A stretch of DNA of 64,000 nt from Bacillota bacterium (GCA_023439545.1 JAEXNT010000031.1:62001-126000), one strand, 5' to 3'. Shown: positions 35,314 through 44,059, numbered from the stretch's first letter. Numbers and translations are program-made. Notes: generated by a model not told the origin, from the letters alone.

Positions 35314-37770
35314 ATGGATAATATAAAAAACAGCCCGATAACGGATAAAAAAGCGTTTCTTGAATTATCGGATATAGTAAAGATATACGGCACTACCATA
35401 GCCAATAACCATATCAGCCTGAAGATAAACAAGGGTGATGTTCTGGGGCTGGTTGGAGCAAACGGCGCCGGGAAAAGTACGCTGATGCGTGTTGTCTCGG
35501 GTGTCACTACGCCTGATGAAGGCGCCATGTATTTTAACGGAGAGGCTATTGACTGTAAATCGTTTTCACCGACAATAGCCAGCAAAATGGGTATTCGCGT
35601 TGCTTATCAGGAATTATCGCTCTGTGAAAACCTAAAGGTTTATGAGAATTTTGTTGTTGAGCTCAGGCATCTTTTTAAAGGGTCGATACTCTGGAGAAAA
35701 CAGGCGGCGGCTATTGCAAAAGAACAGCTCGACAAGGTTTTTCCCGGCAACGGTATTGATGTAAAAAAAGAATTGGGCGATCTTTCGATTGCACAGCAAC
35801 AGATGGTGGAAATCGCCAGGGCATTTTCAGATCCTGATTTGAAACTTTTGATACTGGATGAACCAACCTCTTCTCTGCCGGTGGAGCAGACAAGGCAATT
35901 GTTAAGTTATATTGGAAAAAAGGCCGCAGAAGGCATAACCTTCATATATATCACACATAGACTGTTCGAGATTATGGAGATCACGAACAAGGTTTACGTT
36001 CTTCGAAACGGAGAAGTGGTATCCGACTGTGATACCCGGGAAACCAGCGAAGACATGCTCATCGATATAATGAGCGGCGGCGTCAGCGCACAGAAGGTGT
36101 GCCGGGAAGATGTCGCCGCAGGCTTGTCGAATGCTAAAATCAATGAAAAGGTTTATGTGACCTGCGACAACGTTACGAAGGGCGCGCTCAAAAATGTGAC
36201 CTGCACGATGAACGGCGGAGAGGTCATAGGCATCGCGGGTCTTGAAGGCAACGGACAGAAGGACCTGCTGCATGCGATTTTCGAACTGCCTATGAGCCTT
36301 CGCAGTAAGATCCGGCGCAATGGCTCCATTGCATACGTTACCGGCGACAGGAAAGCGGAGGGCAATTTCCCGCTGTGGTCCATTGCGGACAACATCGCGA
36401 TAACTTCGCTGATGCGCAAAGCGCTGTTTGCCGTGAATTCTCCCAAAAAAATTGTCGAGCAATCGTCCGAATGGTACAATAAGCTTAAAATCAAGGGAGA
36501 AAGCCCAAAAGCTGAAATTGTCAGCCTCAGCGGCGGAAATCAACAAAAGGTGCTGATTGCGCGTGCGATGATTGCGGATGCGGACATCATCATTCTCGAT
36601 GATCCGACACGCGGCGTCGATGTGGAAACCAAGAGGCAGCTCTATGAAGTTTTCCTCGGGGCTGCCGCTCAAGGCAAGCTCATCATCTGGTACAGCTCCG
36701 ACGACTCGGAGCTTGACAGCTGCACCCGTGTTTTTGTCATGCGCTACGGCACTATCATTGAAACGCTGAAGTGCGGCGATATCAGCAAAGACAGCATAAT
36801 TGCGGCATCCTTCAAGGCTGTCGACAATAAGAAGGAAAAACTCGATAAAACAAAGCGCCGGATAAACCTGCCGATACTCACGCCTGTGCTGGCTATGCTG
36901 GCCATTTATCTGGCCTGCGGATTGATACAGGCGAAATCGTTCACATTGTTCGGCATAGAGCTTTTGATAAGCGGGTCTCTGCCGCTGATACTGGCTTCAA
37001 TCAGCCAGAGTTATATAATCGGCTTCAGTCATGTCAACCTTAGTATTGGAAATTTTATGGGATTCATAAGTGTCACGGCTGCCACGGTGCTGTACGGATC
37101 GCCCTTGCTGGGCATATTCCTCATTCTTTGCGGGTGGATTATTTACGGACTTATGGGTATATTGATCCGACGTCTCAACATACCGGCTGTTATCGTGACA
37201 TTGGGCTCCTCGTTTGTCTGGTTTGGCGCCGCCCTGGTGCTGCAGACCATCCCCGGAGGACAGGCTCCCCAACTGCTGATCGATATTTTCAATAAGGCTT
37301 ATTTAGGTATTCCGAACGTGCTTCCTATTCTTGTGCTTGCTGCAGTTGTGGCAACGCTCATATACCGTTCCAAATACGGAACGGTGCTGCGCGGCTTCGG
37401 CAATCGTGAGGAAGCCATGGTTCGAAGCGGCTGGGGAAAATTCGCCGCAGTGTTTAACGTCTACATGATTTCCGGATTTTTTGCGGTGCTAGGCGGCCAG
37501 TCCTTTACGGCGCTGACATTCTCGGCGGACGCAAGCTCAATGGATTCGTACACGCTTCTCACGGTGGCTTCCGTGGTCCTTGGCGGCGGCGCGCTGAGCG
37601 GCGGCAGGGTCAGCCATGTCGGTGCTGTCTTCGGCGCCATTACACTGTCGCTTGTCACTATACTTCTTGGATTTTTACACGTCAGCTCCGACTTTACGGC
37701 AGCTGTACAGGGATTGCTGCTTATTTTGATTCTATCTCTGAGGCTTCTTAGGAAAGGAGCAAAGGAATGA
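35314..37770 (+). CDS. CUT2 ABC transporter ATPase fused to permease (RbsA-RbsC fusion)
   Basis: An 818-residue fusion. Residues 1-510 are a double ATPase. NBD1 has Walker A GANGAGKST (Lys54), a degenerate signature LSIAQQQ and Walker B LLILDEPTS. NBD2 has the usual defective Walker A GLEGNGQKD, signature LSGGNQQK and Walker B IIILDDPTRGVD, where Asp replaces the usual Glu. Residues from about 515 form a BPD_transp_2 permease with multiple membrane segments and GGGALSGGRVSHVGAV. Most CUT2 importers have separate proteins. The ATG at 35314 is chosen because a hairpin at 35244-35270 lies inside the longer reading frame. It overlaps the next permease gene by four bases. Confidence 0.88.
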   Translation: MDNIKNSPITDKKAFLELSDIVKIYGTTIANNHISLKINKGDVLGLVGANGAGKSTLMRVVSGVTTPDEGAMYFNGEAIDCKSFSPTIASKMGIRVAYQELSLCENLKVYENFVVELRHLFKGSILWRKQAAAIAKEQLDKVFPGNGIDVKKELGDLSIAQQQMVEIARAFSDPDLKLLILDEPTSSLPVEQTRQLLSYIGKKAAEGITFIYITHRLFEIMEITNKVYVLRNGEVVSDCDTRETSEDMLIDIMSGGVSAQKVCREDVAAGLSNAKINEKVYVTCDNVTKGALKNVTCTMNGGEVIGIAGLEGNGQKDLLHAIFELPMSLRSKIRRNGSIAYVTGDRKAEGNFPLWSIADNIAITSLMRKALFAVNSPKKIVEQSSEWYNKLKIKGESPKAEIVSLSGGNQQKVLIARAMIADADIIILDDPTRGVDVETKRQLYEVFLGAAAQGKLIIWYSSDDSELDSCTRVFVMRYGTIIETLKCGDISKDSIIAASFKAVDNKKEKLDKTKRRINLPILTPVLAMLAIYLACGLIQAKSFTLFGIELLISGSLPLILASISQSYIIGFSHVNLSIGNFMGFISVTAATVLYGSPLLGIFLILCGWIIYGLMGILIRRLNIPAVIVTLGSSFVWFGAALVLQTIPGGQAPQLLIDIFNKAYLGIPNVLPILVLAAVVATLIYRSKYGTVLRGFGNREEAMVRSGWGKFAAVFNVYMISGFFAVLGGQSFTALTFSADASSMDSYTLLTVASVVLGGGALSGGRVSHVGAVFGAITLSLVTILLGFLHVSSDFTAAVQGLLLILILSLRLLRKGAKE

Positions 37771-38717
37771 TTAAAATTAATACTTTGACAAAAAACCATC
37801 AATGGACATTGGCTGCGGCCGGATCGTTGATAATGTTCATAACGGTCTCATTGATTTCAGGCAAGCTATCTTACACGAGCTTCACCGCCAATTTCACGAT
37901 CGCCAGCTATTTGACGATTTGCGCTCTTGGACAGATGATCGTTATGACAACAGGACGCGGCGCTTTCGACCTTTCGATCCCTAACATGATTACGCTGTCT
38001 GCCTTTTTGACCATGGGATTGACCAATGGCCAGGATCGGAATTTCTTTCCCGTGCTGCTGCTCGTTATTGTGGTCGGCGCAGTTGTAGGTCTTGTGAACA
38101 GCCTGCTGGTTATCCGTTTACGCATCACCTCGATGATTGCGACGCTTGCCGTAGGTTATATCCTTTCCACGGCGACATCCATCTATAACAGGACTTTCAA
38201 TTGTCTTGAGGTCAGCAACATAATGAACGCACTGACGAATACCAAGCTTCTTGGCCTGCCTATCGTGACCTACATTGTATTGCTGATCGTTATAGGGATT
38301 GCGTTTATGTTCCGTTCGATGACGTACGGCCGCGCACTGCTGGCACTAGGCCAGAATAAACGTGCGGCGCAGCTGGCCGGGATCAAGGTCAACCTGGTTG
38401 AAACGCTTGCTTATGTTATAAGTGCGGTGCTTGCGGCTATTTGCGGATTCTTCATTTCCGGACGTATCGGCGGCGCTTTCCTGGGGATGGGCGACTCATA
38501 TTTACTTGATACCGTAGGCAGCGTGGTAATAGGCGGTACGCTTGCATCGGGAGGACGCGCGGTAACTGTGGGCACATTGTTCGGAGCGCTGTTTTTGAGC
38601 TTTGTAGTGGCGGCAATGCAGGTCGCCAATTTCTCCATCGGTGTTCAGAACATCATCAAAGGCGTAATTATTATTTCCGTTTTGGTTCTCAGCGCAAACC
38701 GCGGCAAGTCCGATTGA
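37767..38717 (+). CDS. CUT2 ABC transporter permease (RbsC type)
   Basis: A membrane permease of 316 residues with eight to ten hydrophobic segments and the BPD_transp_2 signature region GRALLALGQNKRAAQLAGIKV followed by GSVVIGGTLASGGRA. It starts inside the stop of the fusion gene (ATGA), so both membrane halves are made together. With the fused permease it would form a heterodimeric channel served by the double ATPase. Confidence 0.9.
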   Translation: MIKINTLTKNHQWTLAAAGSLIMFITVSLISGKLSYTSFTANFTIASYLTICALGQMIVMTTGRGAFDLSIPNMITLSAFLTMGLTNGQDRNFFPVLLLVIVVGAVVGLVNSLLVIRLRITSMIATLAVGYILSTATSIYNRTFNCLEVSNIMNALTNTKLLGLPIVTYIVLLIVIGIAFMFRSMTYGRALLALGQNKRAAQLAGIKVNLVETLAYVISAVLAAICGFFISGRIGGAFLGMGDSYLLDTVGSVVIGGTLASGGRAVTVGTLFGALFLSFVVAAMQVANFSIGVQNIIKGVIIISVLVLSANRGKSD

Positions 38718-38794
38718 TTCTCCGCTGCCAGATGAGCTGATTGAAAAAACACTAAGGATATTTTATAATATAGACAGAGTTTACCAGTAGATAT

Positions 38795-38840
38795 TTGCGG
38801 CAAAAGTACATGATAAGTTATTCCTGTGCTTTTGCCGTAA
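38795..38840 (+). terminator. Hairpin after the ABC operon
   Basis: Bases 38795-38810 and 38825-38840 form an inverted repeat with 14 of 16 pairs, including the perfect CGGCAAAAG/CTTTTGCCG. There is no T-run. It lies 46 bases before the next regulator gene and could be a terminator or an operator of that gene. Confidence 0.5.
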
Positions 38841-38885
38841 TTTGGAAATGTATAACAAAAATAAAGCTGTATCAGAGGAAGTCTA

Positions 38886-39617
38886 GTGGAGCAGAGTATA
38901 AAAATGGATGACGATAAAAAATCTTTAACAGCTGTCGAGCAGATCATCAAGGCCATAAAAAACATGATAATCGAGCAGGATTTGCATGTTGGCGATAAGA
39001 TCCCCAATGAGTTTGAATTGAGTACCATGTTTGGCAAGAGCCGCGGGGTTGTTCGCGAGGCTGTTAAAATACTGGATTCGTACGGTGTGCTGGACGTACG
39101 CCGCGGGGACGGTACTTATGTCCGCGGATCCGCGAGCAACGGTTTGTTTGATGCGCAGTTCTTCCGCATAATTGCGATGGGGACAAAACTGCCCGATTTA
39201 ATTCAATTAAGGCATATTCTCGAGACGGGAATAATGAACGCCGCGATTGGACGTGTCACCGACCAGGATATAGAGAAATTGCAGGAAACGGAGAACCACC
39301 TTCAGAAAGCTGTGGAAGAAGGGGCGTCCATAGATCAGATCGTTCTGGCGGATCTCAATTTTCATCTGGCTTTGGTGGAGATAACCGGAAATGATGTCCT
39401 AAAAAATGTTTATATCAATATGATGGATATTTTCGCTCCGTTTATCAGGCATTCGTACGTGCAGCAGCTTTCCATGTCCGAATTTTCCGTTATGAAGCAT
39501 CACGATTTGATTATACGCGCCATGATCGAGCGGGATTACGATCTCGCACAGTATGCGGTGCGCAATTCAATAAAGGATTGGGAACACCTCAACAAGAAAT
39601 ATAGAATGGAAGACTGA
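38886..39617 (+). CDS. GntR-family regulator with FCD domain, copy 2
   Basis: A regulator of 243 residues (237 if the ATG at 38904 is used). Residues 10-80 are the GntR winged helix (IPNEFELSTMFGKSRGVVREAVK, GDGTYV). The FCD domain has DLNFHLALVE and MKHHDLIIRAM, but where many members have a third metal-binding His this one reads AVRNSIKDW, so the metal site may be incomplete. The GTG at 38886 follows AGAGGAAG closely. It lies directly after the apionate importer and probably controls the apionate operon through the ATACATCATATGTTT sites at 30180-30394. It is distinct from the FCD protein at 27261. Confidence 0.87.
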   Translation: MEQSIKMDDDKKSLTAVEQIIKAIKNMIIEQDLHVGDKIPNEFELSTMFGKSRGVVREAVKILDSYGVLDVRRGDGTYVRGSASNGLFDAQFFRIIAMGTKLPDLIQLRHILETGIMNAAIGRVTDQDIEKLQETENHLQKAVEEGASIDQIVLADLNFHLALVEITGNDVLKNVYINMMDIFAPFIRHSYVQQLSMSEFSVMKHHDLIIRAMIERDYDLAQYAVRNSIKDWEHLNKKYRMED

Positions 39618-39621
39618 AAAC

Positions 39622-39638
39622 CGCGCGAAAATCGCGCG
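39622..39638 (+). terminator. Short GC-rich hairpin after the second FCD regulator
   Basis: CGCGCGA (39622-39628) pairs with TCGCGCG (39632-39638) with a three-base loop. No T-run follows; weak terminator candidate. Confidence 0.4.
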
Positions 39639-39661
39639 ACTCACAAAATATTGAAAGCATA

Positions 39662-39690
39662 TTGACTAATCCCTTCATTTGTATTAATAT
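39662..39690 (+). promoter_or_regulatory. Promoter of the V-type ATPase operon
   Basis: TTGACT (39662-39667) and TAATAT (39685-39690) are 17 bases apart. The leader to the first gene is about 100 bases and contains a terminator-like hairpin. Confidence 0.75.
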
Positions 39691-39736
39691 ATGTACAATT
39701 ATATATAATAGCTTAAGGCCGATGCCAGTCCTGAAT

Positions 39737-39759
39737 AAACTTCCATAGCGGAAGTTTTT
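39737..39759 (+). terminator. Terminator-like hairpin in the V-ATPase leader
   Basis: AAACTTCC (39737-39744) pairs with GGAAGTTT (39750-39757) around ATAGC, and the T-run continues to 39759. It lies between the promoter and the first coding region, so it may attenuate the operon. Confidence 0.55.
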
Positions 39760-39797
39760 ACTTTGTGTAAGCTGTTTTGAGACAGGGGGAACAAGCC

Positions 39798-40109
39798 GTG
39801 AAATATGTTATTGAAGAGATCGCCCGGTTGGATGCGCAGGCTTTTGAAAACGAACAGAAAAATAAAGCCGCCTTGTTTCAGCAAAGACAAAAATATGAAA
39901 ATGAAATGAAGAAGTACCGCGAACATAAAATAAAAGAAGCAAACGAAAGTGCGAAAGCCTCCTACGACATTATCATCGGCCAGGCGCAGAGCGAATACCG
40001 GGAAAAGGAAGCGGAAATGAAGCAGAACGCGGAGCACCTTGAGGAACATTACCTCGAAGTGGAGCAGGAAGTCCTCGATACCGTTTTTGCCAAATTGTTC
40101 ACAGTGTAG
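39798..40109 (+). CDS. V-type ATPase subunit G/H-like coiled-coil protein
   Basis: A 103-residue, highly charged, almost wholly helical protein (long runs of Glu/Lys/Gln with heptad spacing), consistent with the peripheral-stalk subunit G/H that pairs with subunit E. The GTG at 39798 is selected because GGGGGA at 39785-39790 precedes it. It is the first gene of the V-ATPase operon, the position of the ntpF-type gene in Enterococcus hirae. Sequence identity of such coiled coils is weak, so context carries the call. Confidence 0.72.
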   Translation: MKYVIEEIARLDAQAFENEQKNKAALFQQRQKYENEMKKYREHKIKEANESAKASYDIIIGQAQSEYREKEAEMKQNAEHLEEHYLEVEQEVLDTVFAKLFTV

Positions 40110-40178
40110 TAAGACAGGTTTTTCCGGAACCGATCATGCTGTCCGGATCATCGCCGCAGCGGAGGGAGGAAGCCGATC

Positions 40179-41219
40179 ATGAATCCTTACATTACATATG
40201 AAGCGCTGAACACGAAGATCATGACCCAGAAAGGCCGTTTGCTGGATGGGGACAGCTTTGAAAAAGTAATGGGCTGCGGTACGGTTGAACAAGTGACGGA
40301 AGTCCTGTTCACGCGATATGATCTGAAGAGGTACATTGAAAACGTAAAAATACATGATCTGCACAGGGACGACCTTGAGACCCTTCTCAACAGGTATAAG
40401 GTATCGGTGCTTGAGAATATACTGCATTATTGCTCGGGGCCTTACAGGGACTTTATCCTGGTATTCCTTATGGAGTACGAGATATACGACATAGCGCTGA
40501 TACTGCGTAAAATTGCCCGGGGCGAGCCGCTTGACGATATTGAGTCGCATTTCATCCATTCGGAGAAGTATTCGGTAGTACAATACGGCAAGCTGAAAGC
40601 CTCCAGAACGGTTTTACAGTTCATAGAAAACCTGAAGGGCACGCCTTACTACAATTCCTTGAAAACTGTTACAGACACGGACGCCGTAAAACGGGAATTT
40701 CATATCGAAATGAAACTGCAGCAGCTCTATTACGGTACTTTGCTCGGCAAGGCCGAAAAGCTGTTCGCAGAGGACAAAAGGATCGCCGGTGATTTGATCG
40801 GCCGGAAAATAGACTTTTTGAATGTACAATGGATATACAGGGCAAAAAAGCTCTACGATATCTCACCCGAACAGATGCTGGTATACAGCCTGCTGGGCGG
40901 CAGAAGGCTGGGCTTCGACAGGCTCAGGAGACTATGCTATTCCAAATCTGTCGATGAAATGAAGACGCAGGCCCGGCAATTTCTCAAGTATGATATCCTG
41001 ACGACGGACAAAGGCGTCGAAATGGAAAGAAACGCAGACCGTTACATGTCCGGTTTTATAAAGGATCTGGAAAGCAAGGGGACTATCGGGTCCGTGCTGG
41101 CATATATCTATACTTTGGACAGCGCCGTCAGGGAATTTATTACGGTTACCGAAGGGATACGGTACAAACTGCCGAGGGAACAGCTCAAGCAGTACCTTAT
41201 CCATCCGGGAAACAACTGA
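40179..41219 (+). CDS. atpC: V-type ATPase subunit C (AC39/d-like)
   Basis: A 346-residue all-helical protein of the vATP-synt_AC39 family, which caps the rotor ring and links it to the central stalk. Features include the N-terminal YEALNTKIMTQKGRLL, repeated helical segments and RKIDFLNVQWIYRAKKLYDIS in the second half. GGAGGGAGG precedes the start. Its place before the I and K genes is unusual; it commonly lies between the E and F genes. Confidence 0.85.
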   Translation: MNPYITYEALNTKIMTQKGRLLDGDSFEKVMGCGTVEQVTEVLFTRYDLKRYIENVKIHDLHRDDLETLLNRYKVSVLENILHYCSGPYRDFILVFLMEYEIYDIALILRKIARGEPLDDIESHFIHSEKYSVVQYGKLKASRTVLQFIENLKGTPYYNSLKTVTDTDAVKREFHIEMKLQQLYYGTLLGKAEKLFAEDKRIAGDLIGRKIDFLNVQWIYRAKKLYDISPEQMLVYSLLGGRRLGFDRLRRLCYSKSVDEMKTQARQFLKYDILTTDKGVEMERNADRYMSGFIKDLESKGTIGSVLAYIYTLDSAVREFITVTEGIRYKLPREQLKQYLIHPGNN

Positions 41220-41285
41220 TGCGTTTTTGAAGGCGCGGAAGGGTCGACTGAAGTCGGCTCAGGCGGGAAGAGGTGAGGCGGCACA

Positions 41286-43265
41286 ATGGCTGTTCAAAAG
41301 ATGGAATACCTTAGAATCGTCGGATCGCTCGAGGATATGCACGAGGTCCTGGAGAAGCTTGTGCTCAGTGAAAAGCTGCACTTTGACTTTGAAGGAACTG
41401 CCGAGTATGACAACAGCTATATCATCCATGAATACGAATCCGTAATGACAGGGCCATCGACTTGTGAGCGGGAGGACTTTGAGGCTGTTGATGCCAGGTG
41501 CGGCGATATGGAACAGACTCTCGAGCATCTCGGTAAAGGCTTGGATATCAAGCTTGGAATCAATAAAAACAGTATTGCCGGCGCTCCCTACAGTTTATCG
41601 GACGCTCAGAACGACCTGAACAAGCTGATGGAAGAGCTGGACCAGCCTGTCGGCGAGATCAACCGCAAAAGAGAGGCGATACTGAAGTATGAGCAATTCA
41701 GGGAAACCCTCAACGGTATAACCTATAAGGACATAGATTTCAGCAGGGTCGCGGGGCTCAATTATTTTGCATATGAAATAGGCGTGCTGTCGCAGGAAAA
41801 TTTAAACCGCCTGAGAAAGAATTATGAGAACATAAGCGCCATTGCGCTGAATATTGGCATGATCCGGGGCTCCTCCGAATATATCGGCATCATTCTGTAT
41901 CCCAAGCAGTTCGCGGAAGAAACGGCCAAACTGCTGAAGTCTCTCAACTGGGTCAGGCTGGACATTCCTGAGAACCTGAACGGCACAGTTTCCGAGATGA
42001 TAGGCCAGGTCAGCGACAGGATACGGGACCTCCGCAAAGAGATCGATGAACGGTCAAAGGTCGTCAACCTGAAGAAGGATGAGACCGTCCGGCTACTTAA
42101 CAAGATATATACGGCGGTCAGGCTGGAAAGAAGGATACTTGAACTCGAACGCGAAATTACCTACGGCTCCAGCACATTTGTCCTGAACGCATGGATCAGG
42201 AAGGATGACAAAAAAGAGATACTGAGAGTACTGGATCCCTTGATCCGGAAAATAAAAATAGAAGAAAAAAACCCGAATGAACTTGGAAGGCAGGTGATGC
42301 CGCCGACTCAGCTTAAAAACAATTTTTTTTTCCGACCGTTCGAAAAGGTAATTAAGCTCTATGGCATGCCGTCCTATGACGAGATAGATCCGACCCCGTT
42401 CGTTGCCGTTACTTTCTGCCTGATGTTCGGAATAATGTTCGGGGATATCGGCCAGGGCTTCGTATACTTTCTGGCAGGGCTGCTGATATCAAAAAAGCGC
42501 AGGGCGATAGGACAGCTGCTTGCAAGGCTGGGGGTCAGCTCGATGCTTTTCGGCGCGGCTTACGGAAGCCTTTTCGGGCTTGAACAGGAGGAGCTGCCTT
42601 GGCTGTGGAGCCTGACTGGAAGGCCCCTCGATCCGAGAAACATCCCGGTGATACTGATAGCGGGCGTTGCCTTTGGAATAGCGGCGCTTACGTCATCCTT
42701 CACCTTCAGCGTTATAAATTACATAAGAAAGAAAAACATAGAGGAAGGCATATTCGGAAAAAACGGACTTGCAGGCTACATATTTCTGATGAGCCTGGTT
42801 TTGGCAATTGTTTCGGTCGTCAAAGCGATAGACCTTCCTGTTGCAATCCCGCTTGCCTCGATGCTCCTGAGTCTTGCGGCAATGATAGCGAAGGAACCTC
42901 TTTCAAACCTTGTTTCGGCTAAAAAGCCGCTTATACACGGTAGTCTCGGGTCCTACCTGACAGAAAGCCTTTTCGAAGGCGTCGAAACCGTGCTCTCCAC
43001 TCTCAGCAACGCTATTTCCTTCATACGTGTCGGCGCCTTTGCACTGAATCACGCCGGCTTGTTCCTTGCTTTCCTTGTCATGTCGGACGTGACTTCCAAC
43101 ACGCTGTTGAAAATTGTCATACTGCTGCTGGGCAACGTACTGATACTCTCGCTGGAAGGCTTGGTGGTATTCATACAGGGTTTGCGTCTCGAGTATTATG
43201 AAATGTTCGGAAAGTACTTCCAGGGCGGCGGAATAGCTTTCAGCCCTGCGAAAATAAATAACTGA
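41286..43265 (+). CDS. atpI: V-type ATPase subunit I (membrane stator, a-like)
   Basis: A 659-residue subunit. Residues 1-350 are cytoplasmic with long coiled coils; the C-terminal half has about seven membrane segments, with the family motifs PTPFVAVTFCLMFGIMFGDIGQG, SFIRVGAFALNHAGL (containing the likely essential Arg of the ion half-channel) and EYYEMFGKYFQGGG. It forms the stator side of the ion path against the K ring. GAGGTGAGG lies before the start. The K gene follows 20 bases later. Confidence 0.93.
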   Translation: MAVQKMEYLRIVGSLEDMHEVLEKLVLSEKLHFDFEGTAEYDNSYIIHEYESVMTGPSTCEREDFEAVDARCGDMEQTLEHLGKGLDIKLGINKNSIAGAPYSLSDAQNDLNKLMEELDQPVGEINRKREAILKYEQFRETLNGITYKDIDFSRVAGLNYFAYEIGVLSQENLNRLRKNYENISAIALNIGMIRGSSEYIGIILYPKQFAEETAKLLKSLNWVRLDIPENLNGTVSEMIGQVSDRIRDLRKEIDERSKVVNLKKDETVRLLNKIYTAVRLERRILELEREITYGSSTFVLNAWIRKDDKKEILRVLDPLIRKIKIEEKNPNELGRQVMPPTQLKNNFFFRPFEKVIKLYGMPSYDEIDPTPFVAVTFCLMFGIMFGDIGQGFVYFLAGLLISKKRRAIGQLLARLGVSSMLFGAAYGSLFGLEQEELPWLWSLTGRPLDPRNIPVILIAGVAFGIAALTSSFTFSVINYIRKKNIEEGIFGKNGLAGYIFLMSLVLAIVSVVKAIDLPVAIPLASMLLSLAAMIAKEPLSNLVSAKKPLIHGSLGSYLTESLFEGVETVLSTLSNAISFIRVGAFALNHAGLFLAFLVMSDVTSNTLLKIVILLLGNVLILSLEGLVVFIQGLRLEYYEMFGKYFQGGGIAFSPAKINN

Positions 43266-43285
43266 CGACAGAAAGGTGGGTCATT

Positions 43286-43732
43286 ATGCAGTACATCATT
43301 TTACTGGCTCTTGCGCTGATAATAGCGGCAGGTACCGTCTGGTACGGGCGCAGGGCGATGAAGAGGAACAAAAAGGGGAGCGTAAAAAAGGCGGTTTTTG
43401 CTTCGGCGTCCGCATTCGGGACAGTTATGATAATCATGATACTTATGGCTGTCTCGGGGATTCCCGTATTTGCGGCTACCGGAGCGCCAGCGGCGGATGC
43501 GGCCAAAACGGGGCTGTCCCTTGGCGACGGTTTCAAGTACCTTGCCGCTGCGCTAAGCACGGGTCTTGCCACGATAGGAACGGGACTTGCAGTCGGTTCG
43601 GTTGGTTCGTCCGCAATAGGAGCCGTTTCGGAAGATCAGTCGATCCTCGGTAAAACGCTTATATACGTAGGAATGGCAGAAGGTATAGCGATATACGGCA
43701 TGATCATATCCATATTGATACTGTTCGTTTAG
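43286..43732 (+). CDS. atpK: V-type ATPase subunit K (proteolipid ring, c-like)
   Basis: A 148-residue membrane subunit. An N-terminal hydrophobic segment (2-19), a basic stretch and a second one (36-60) are followed by an Ala-rich linker, then the conserved hairpin: helix 3 (82-112, ALSTGLATIGTGLAVG) and helix 4 (122-147) with the ion-binding Glu132 in YVGMAEGIAIYG. Only one hairpin carries the carboxylate. By hand alignment, the position of the Na-coordinating Gln known in sodium-type c subunits appears to be Val here, which weakly favours proton use. Confidence 0.88.
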   Translation: MQYIILLALALIIAAGTVWYGRRAMKRNKKGSVKKAVFASASAFGTVMIIMILMAVSGIPVFAATGAPAADAAKTGLSLGDGFKYLAAALSTGLATIGTGLAVGSVGSSAIGAVSEDQSILGKTLIYVGMAEGIAIYGMIISILILFV

Positions 43733-43740
43733 AGGTCTTT

Positions 43741-44049
43741 ATGAAATCCTTTCTGATCAGTGATAACAAGGATACATGGGTCGGCATGAAGCTTGCCGGA
43801 ATAGACGGGACCATCGTACATACCCGGGAAGAAGTGCTTCATGCCGTAAGGAATGCCATGAAGGACGATGAGATAGGGCTGCTGATACTGACTGAAAAGG
43901 CGGTCGACCAGGTGAGGGAAGAGTTCATGGAACTGAAGCTCAAGTGCAAAAAGCCGCTCCTGATCGAAATACCCGACAGGCACGGCAGTTCACGTCCTGA
44001 TAATATGATAACGAACTATATCCGGGATTCGGTGGGCATCCATATATGA
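43741..44049 (+). CDS. atpF: V-type ATPase subunit F
   Basis: A 102-residue central-stalk subunit with the family's Rossmann-like pattern: FLISDNKDTWVGMKLAGIDG at the start, a central IGLLILTEKA strand and KPLLIEIPDRHGS. It binds subunit D in the rotor. It begins eight bases after the K gene. Confidence 0.88.
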   Translation: MKSFLISDNKDTWVGMKLAGIDGTIVHTREEVLHAVRNAMKDDEIGLLILTEKAVDQVREEFMELKLKCKKPLLIEIPDRHGSSRPDNMITNYIRDSVGIHI

Positions 44050-44059
44050 GGTGATTCGG

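Noticed and set aside
34227..35585. A 452-codon open frame on the minus strand
   Set aside because: It is opposite the CUT2 binding protein and the start of the ATPase fusion, both well supported. The translation is low in recognisable motifs and crosses a hairpin.
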